Of a stretch of 6,346 nucleotides of DNA, positions 6,318 through 6,346 are shown one piece after another; position 1 is the stretch's first letter, and each line of letters begins with the position of its first letter. The notes beneath the pieces are model-generated. The model was given only the letters and a program-made list of their open reading frames with translations, was not told the origin of the DNA and made no database searches. The position numbers and the translations under genes are program-made. The DNA is from Solirubrobacteraceae bacterium (GTDB taxonomy: Bacteria > Actinomycetota > Thermoleophilia > Solirubrobacterales > Solirubrobacteraceae), in assembly GCA_030447005.1 (NCBI GenBank), contig JAUJME010000031.1, positions 1,339 through 7,684 of the forward strand, written 5' to 3'.

Positions 6318-6346
6318 TCAGGCGGCCGGCGGCGGGGGCGGGGGCG
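6318..6346 (-). CDS. Possible C-terminal tail of an upstream gene (PPPPPPAA-stop)
   Basis: Reading the minus strand into the window, the frame ending at TGA 6320-6318 encodes six prolines and two alanines. The stop sits three bases before the ATG of the 448-residue gene, the spacing expected between co-translated operon genes. Only about nine codons are visible, and the two other minus frames are also open here, so this could equally be non-coding leader sequence. No function can be assigned. Confidence 0.3.

Overview
The window is very GC-rich (well over 70% by eye). All credible coding is on the minus strand, in what looks like one tightly spaced transcription unit read from high to low coordinates. 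The codons strongly prefer G or C at the third position. The tandem Ig-like repeats are of the YQWxRCDxxGxxC type, which is especially common in large secreted proteins of the actinobacterial class Thermoleophilia (Solirubrobacter, Conexibacter, Patulibacter and relatives). I infer a chromosomal segment of such an organism; no marker gene here confirms it.

Layout in transcription order. (1) At 6318-6346 there may be the last codons of an upstream gene, a proline-rich tail ending in TGA three bases before the next ATG. (2) At 6314-4968 lies a 448-residue protein with a small N-terminal beta-rich domain, a long Ala/Glu/Arg coiled coil, an acidic Pro/Asp-rich stretch and a C-terminal hydrophobic segment ending at the stop codon, so it is probably a tail-anchored cytoplasmic protein. 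(3) After a 24-base gap without a recognisable ribosome binding site, a GTG at 4943 opens a giant exported protein. It has a signal peptide followed by Ig-like domains of about 97 residues. Sixteen are complete and a seventeenth is cut by the window edge. The frame stays open for 1,647 codons to position 1 and continues beyond, so the C-terminus and any cell-wall anchor or catalytic domain are not visible.

How the parts might work together: the large protein is best read as a secreted or surface-displayed stalk, adhesin or matrix protein. Each domain carries a close pair of cysteines that could form a disulphide after export. The upstream tail-anchored coiled-coil protein is probably co-transcribed with it, but nothing in the sequence proves a functional link.

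The most interesting structure is inside the array. The first eight domains alternate between two sequence subtypes (odd and even), with weaker hints of a four-domain period. A T versus R/K alternation at one position persists through most of the 16 complete domains. This points to growth by block duplication of domain pairs, with later divergence toward the C-terminal side. Several very long frames on both strands, including one of about 1,600 codons on the plus strand, are GC-driven shadows and are not annotated.
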